Below are positions 5,988-6,072 of a stretch of DNA of 6,072 bases, piece by piece. The notes beneath the pieces were generated by a model. The model ran no database searches. It saw nothing but the letters and a program-made list of their open reading frames with translations, and was not told where the DNA came from. Source of the DNA: Ruminococcus flavefaciens (GTDB lineage Bacteria; Bacillota; Clostridia; Oscillospirales; Ruminococcaceae); contig DEDQ01000038.1 in assembly GCA_002350065.1 (NCBI GenBank), forward strand, positions 2,047-8,118, given 5' to 3'. Each line of letters starts with the position of its first letter. Position 1 is the first letter of the stretch. The translations under genes were made by a program, and so were the position numbers.

Positions 5988-6006
5988 ATTCAAAAAATCT
6001 TAGTAT

Positions 6007-6036
6007 AGTATACCACAACAGAAGTCGGATTGTCAA
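6007..6036 (-). promoter_or_regulatory. Sigma-A type promoter for the lipoprotein gene
   Basis: On the minus strand: consensus -35 TTGACA (6036-6031), 18-bp spacer, then TGG plus TATACT (6012-6007). The predicted start is near 6000 with a leader of about 26 nt. A second TATACT at 6007-6002 would need a 23-bp spacer and is less likely. Confidence 0.72.
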
Positions 6037-6051
6037 GAGCCGGTAAGAATG

Positions 6052-6072
6052 GAGAATTGAAAATTGAGAATT
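6052..6072. repeat. Heptad tandem repeat (GARAATT)3 running off the window edge
   Basis: Three back-to-back 7-bp units (GAGAATT, GAAAATT, GAGAATT) end exactly at the window border, so the array or element probably continues. Short repeats of this kind occur at the edges of intergenic repeat elements, but the class cannot be decided from 21 bp. Confidence 0.55.

Overview
This window looks like chromosome of a cellulosome-type Ruminococcus (Oscillospiraceae, Firmicutes), closest in style to R. flavefaciens. The evidence is a type I dockerin with the 'DASxIL...TGG' flavour of that group, cohesin-like modules, very long threonine-rich linkers, strong AGGAGG-type ribosome sites and TATAAT promoters. 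The genus call is inference from protein style; no rRNA or other marker is present.

Layout. Positions 1-1193 (minus) hold miaB, a tRNA-modifying radical SAM enzyme. It starts at a TTG codon and runs off the left edge before its C-terminal TRAM domain. A 239-bp AT-rich divergent intergenic region (1194-1432) carries one promoter for miaB and one for the large gene on the other side. Positions 1433-4399 (plus) encode a 988-residue secreted modular protein: signal peptide, six BspA-type leucine-rich repeats, Thr linker, cohesin-like module, almost pure poly-Thr linker, second cohesin-like module, Ser/Thr linker with a 72-bp tandem duplication, a small unrecognised beta-rich module, and a C-terminal dockerin. 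It ends at a strong hairpin terminator. Convergent to it is a minus-strand gene (4527-5183) for a membrane-anchored protein with one bacterial Ig-like (Big_2) domain between low-complexity Thr/Ala stretches. Further right is a minus-strand lipoprotein gene (5372-5974) with a DUF4352-like domain. The right edge enters a short heptad repeat.

Organisation. Each of the four genes has its own recognisable promoter, and the three complete genes each have a terminator, so they read as separate transcription units. Three of the four products are exported or membrane-bound. The large protein is the main item of interest: it has the parts of a cellulosome adaptor, with a dockerin to plug into a cell-surface scaffold, two cohesin-like modules that might receive other dockerin proteins, and an LRR head that might bind a partner or substrate. 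Neither the binding specificity nor any functional link to the Big_2 protein or the lipoprotein can be read from sequence alone. I found no phage, transposase, CRISPR, tRNA or rRNA signal.
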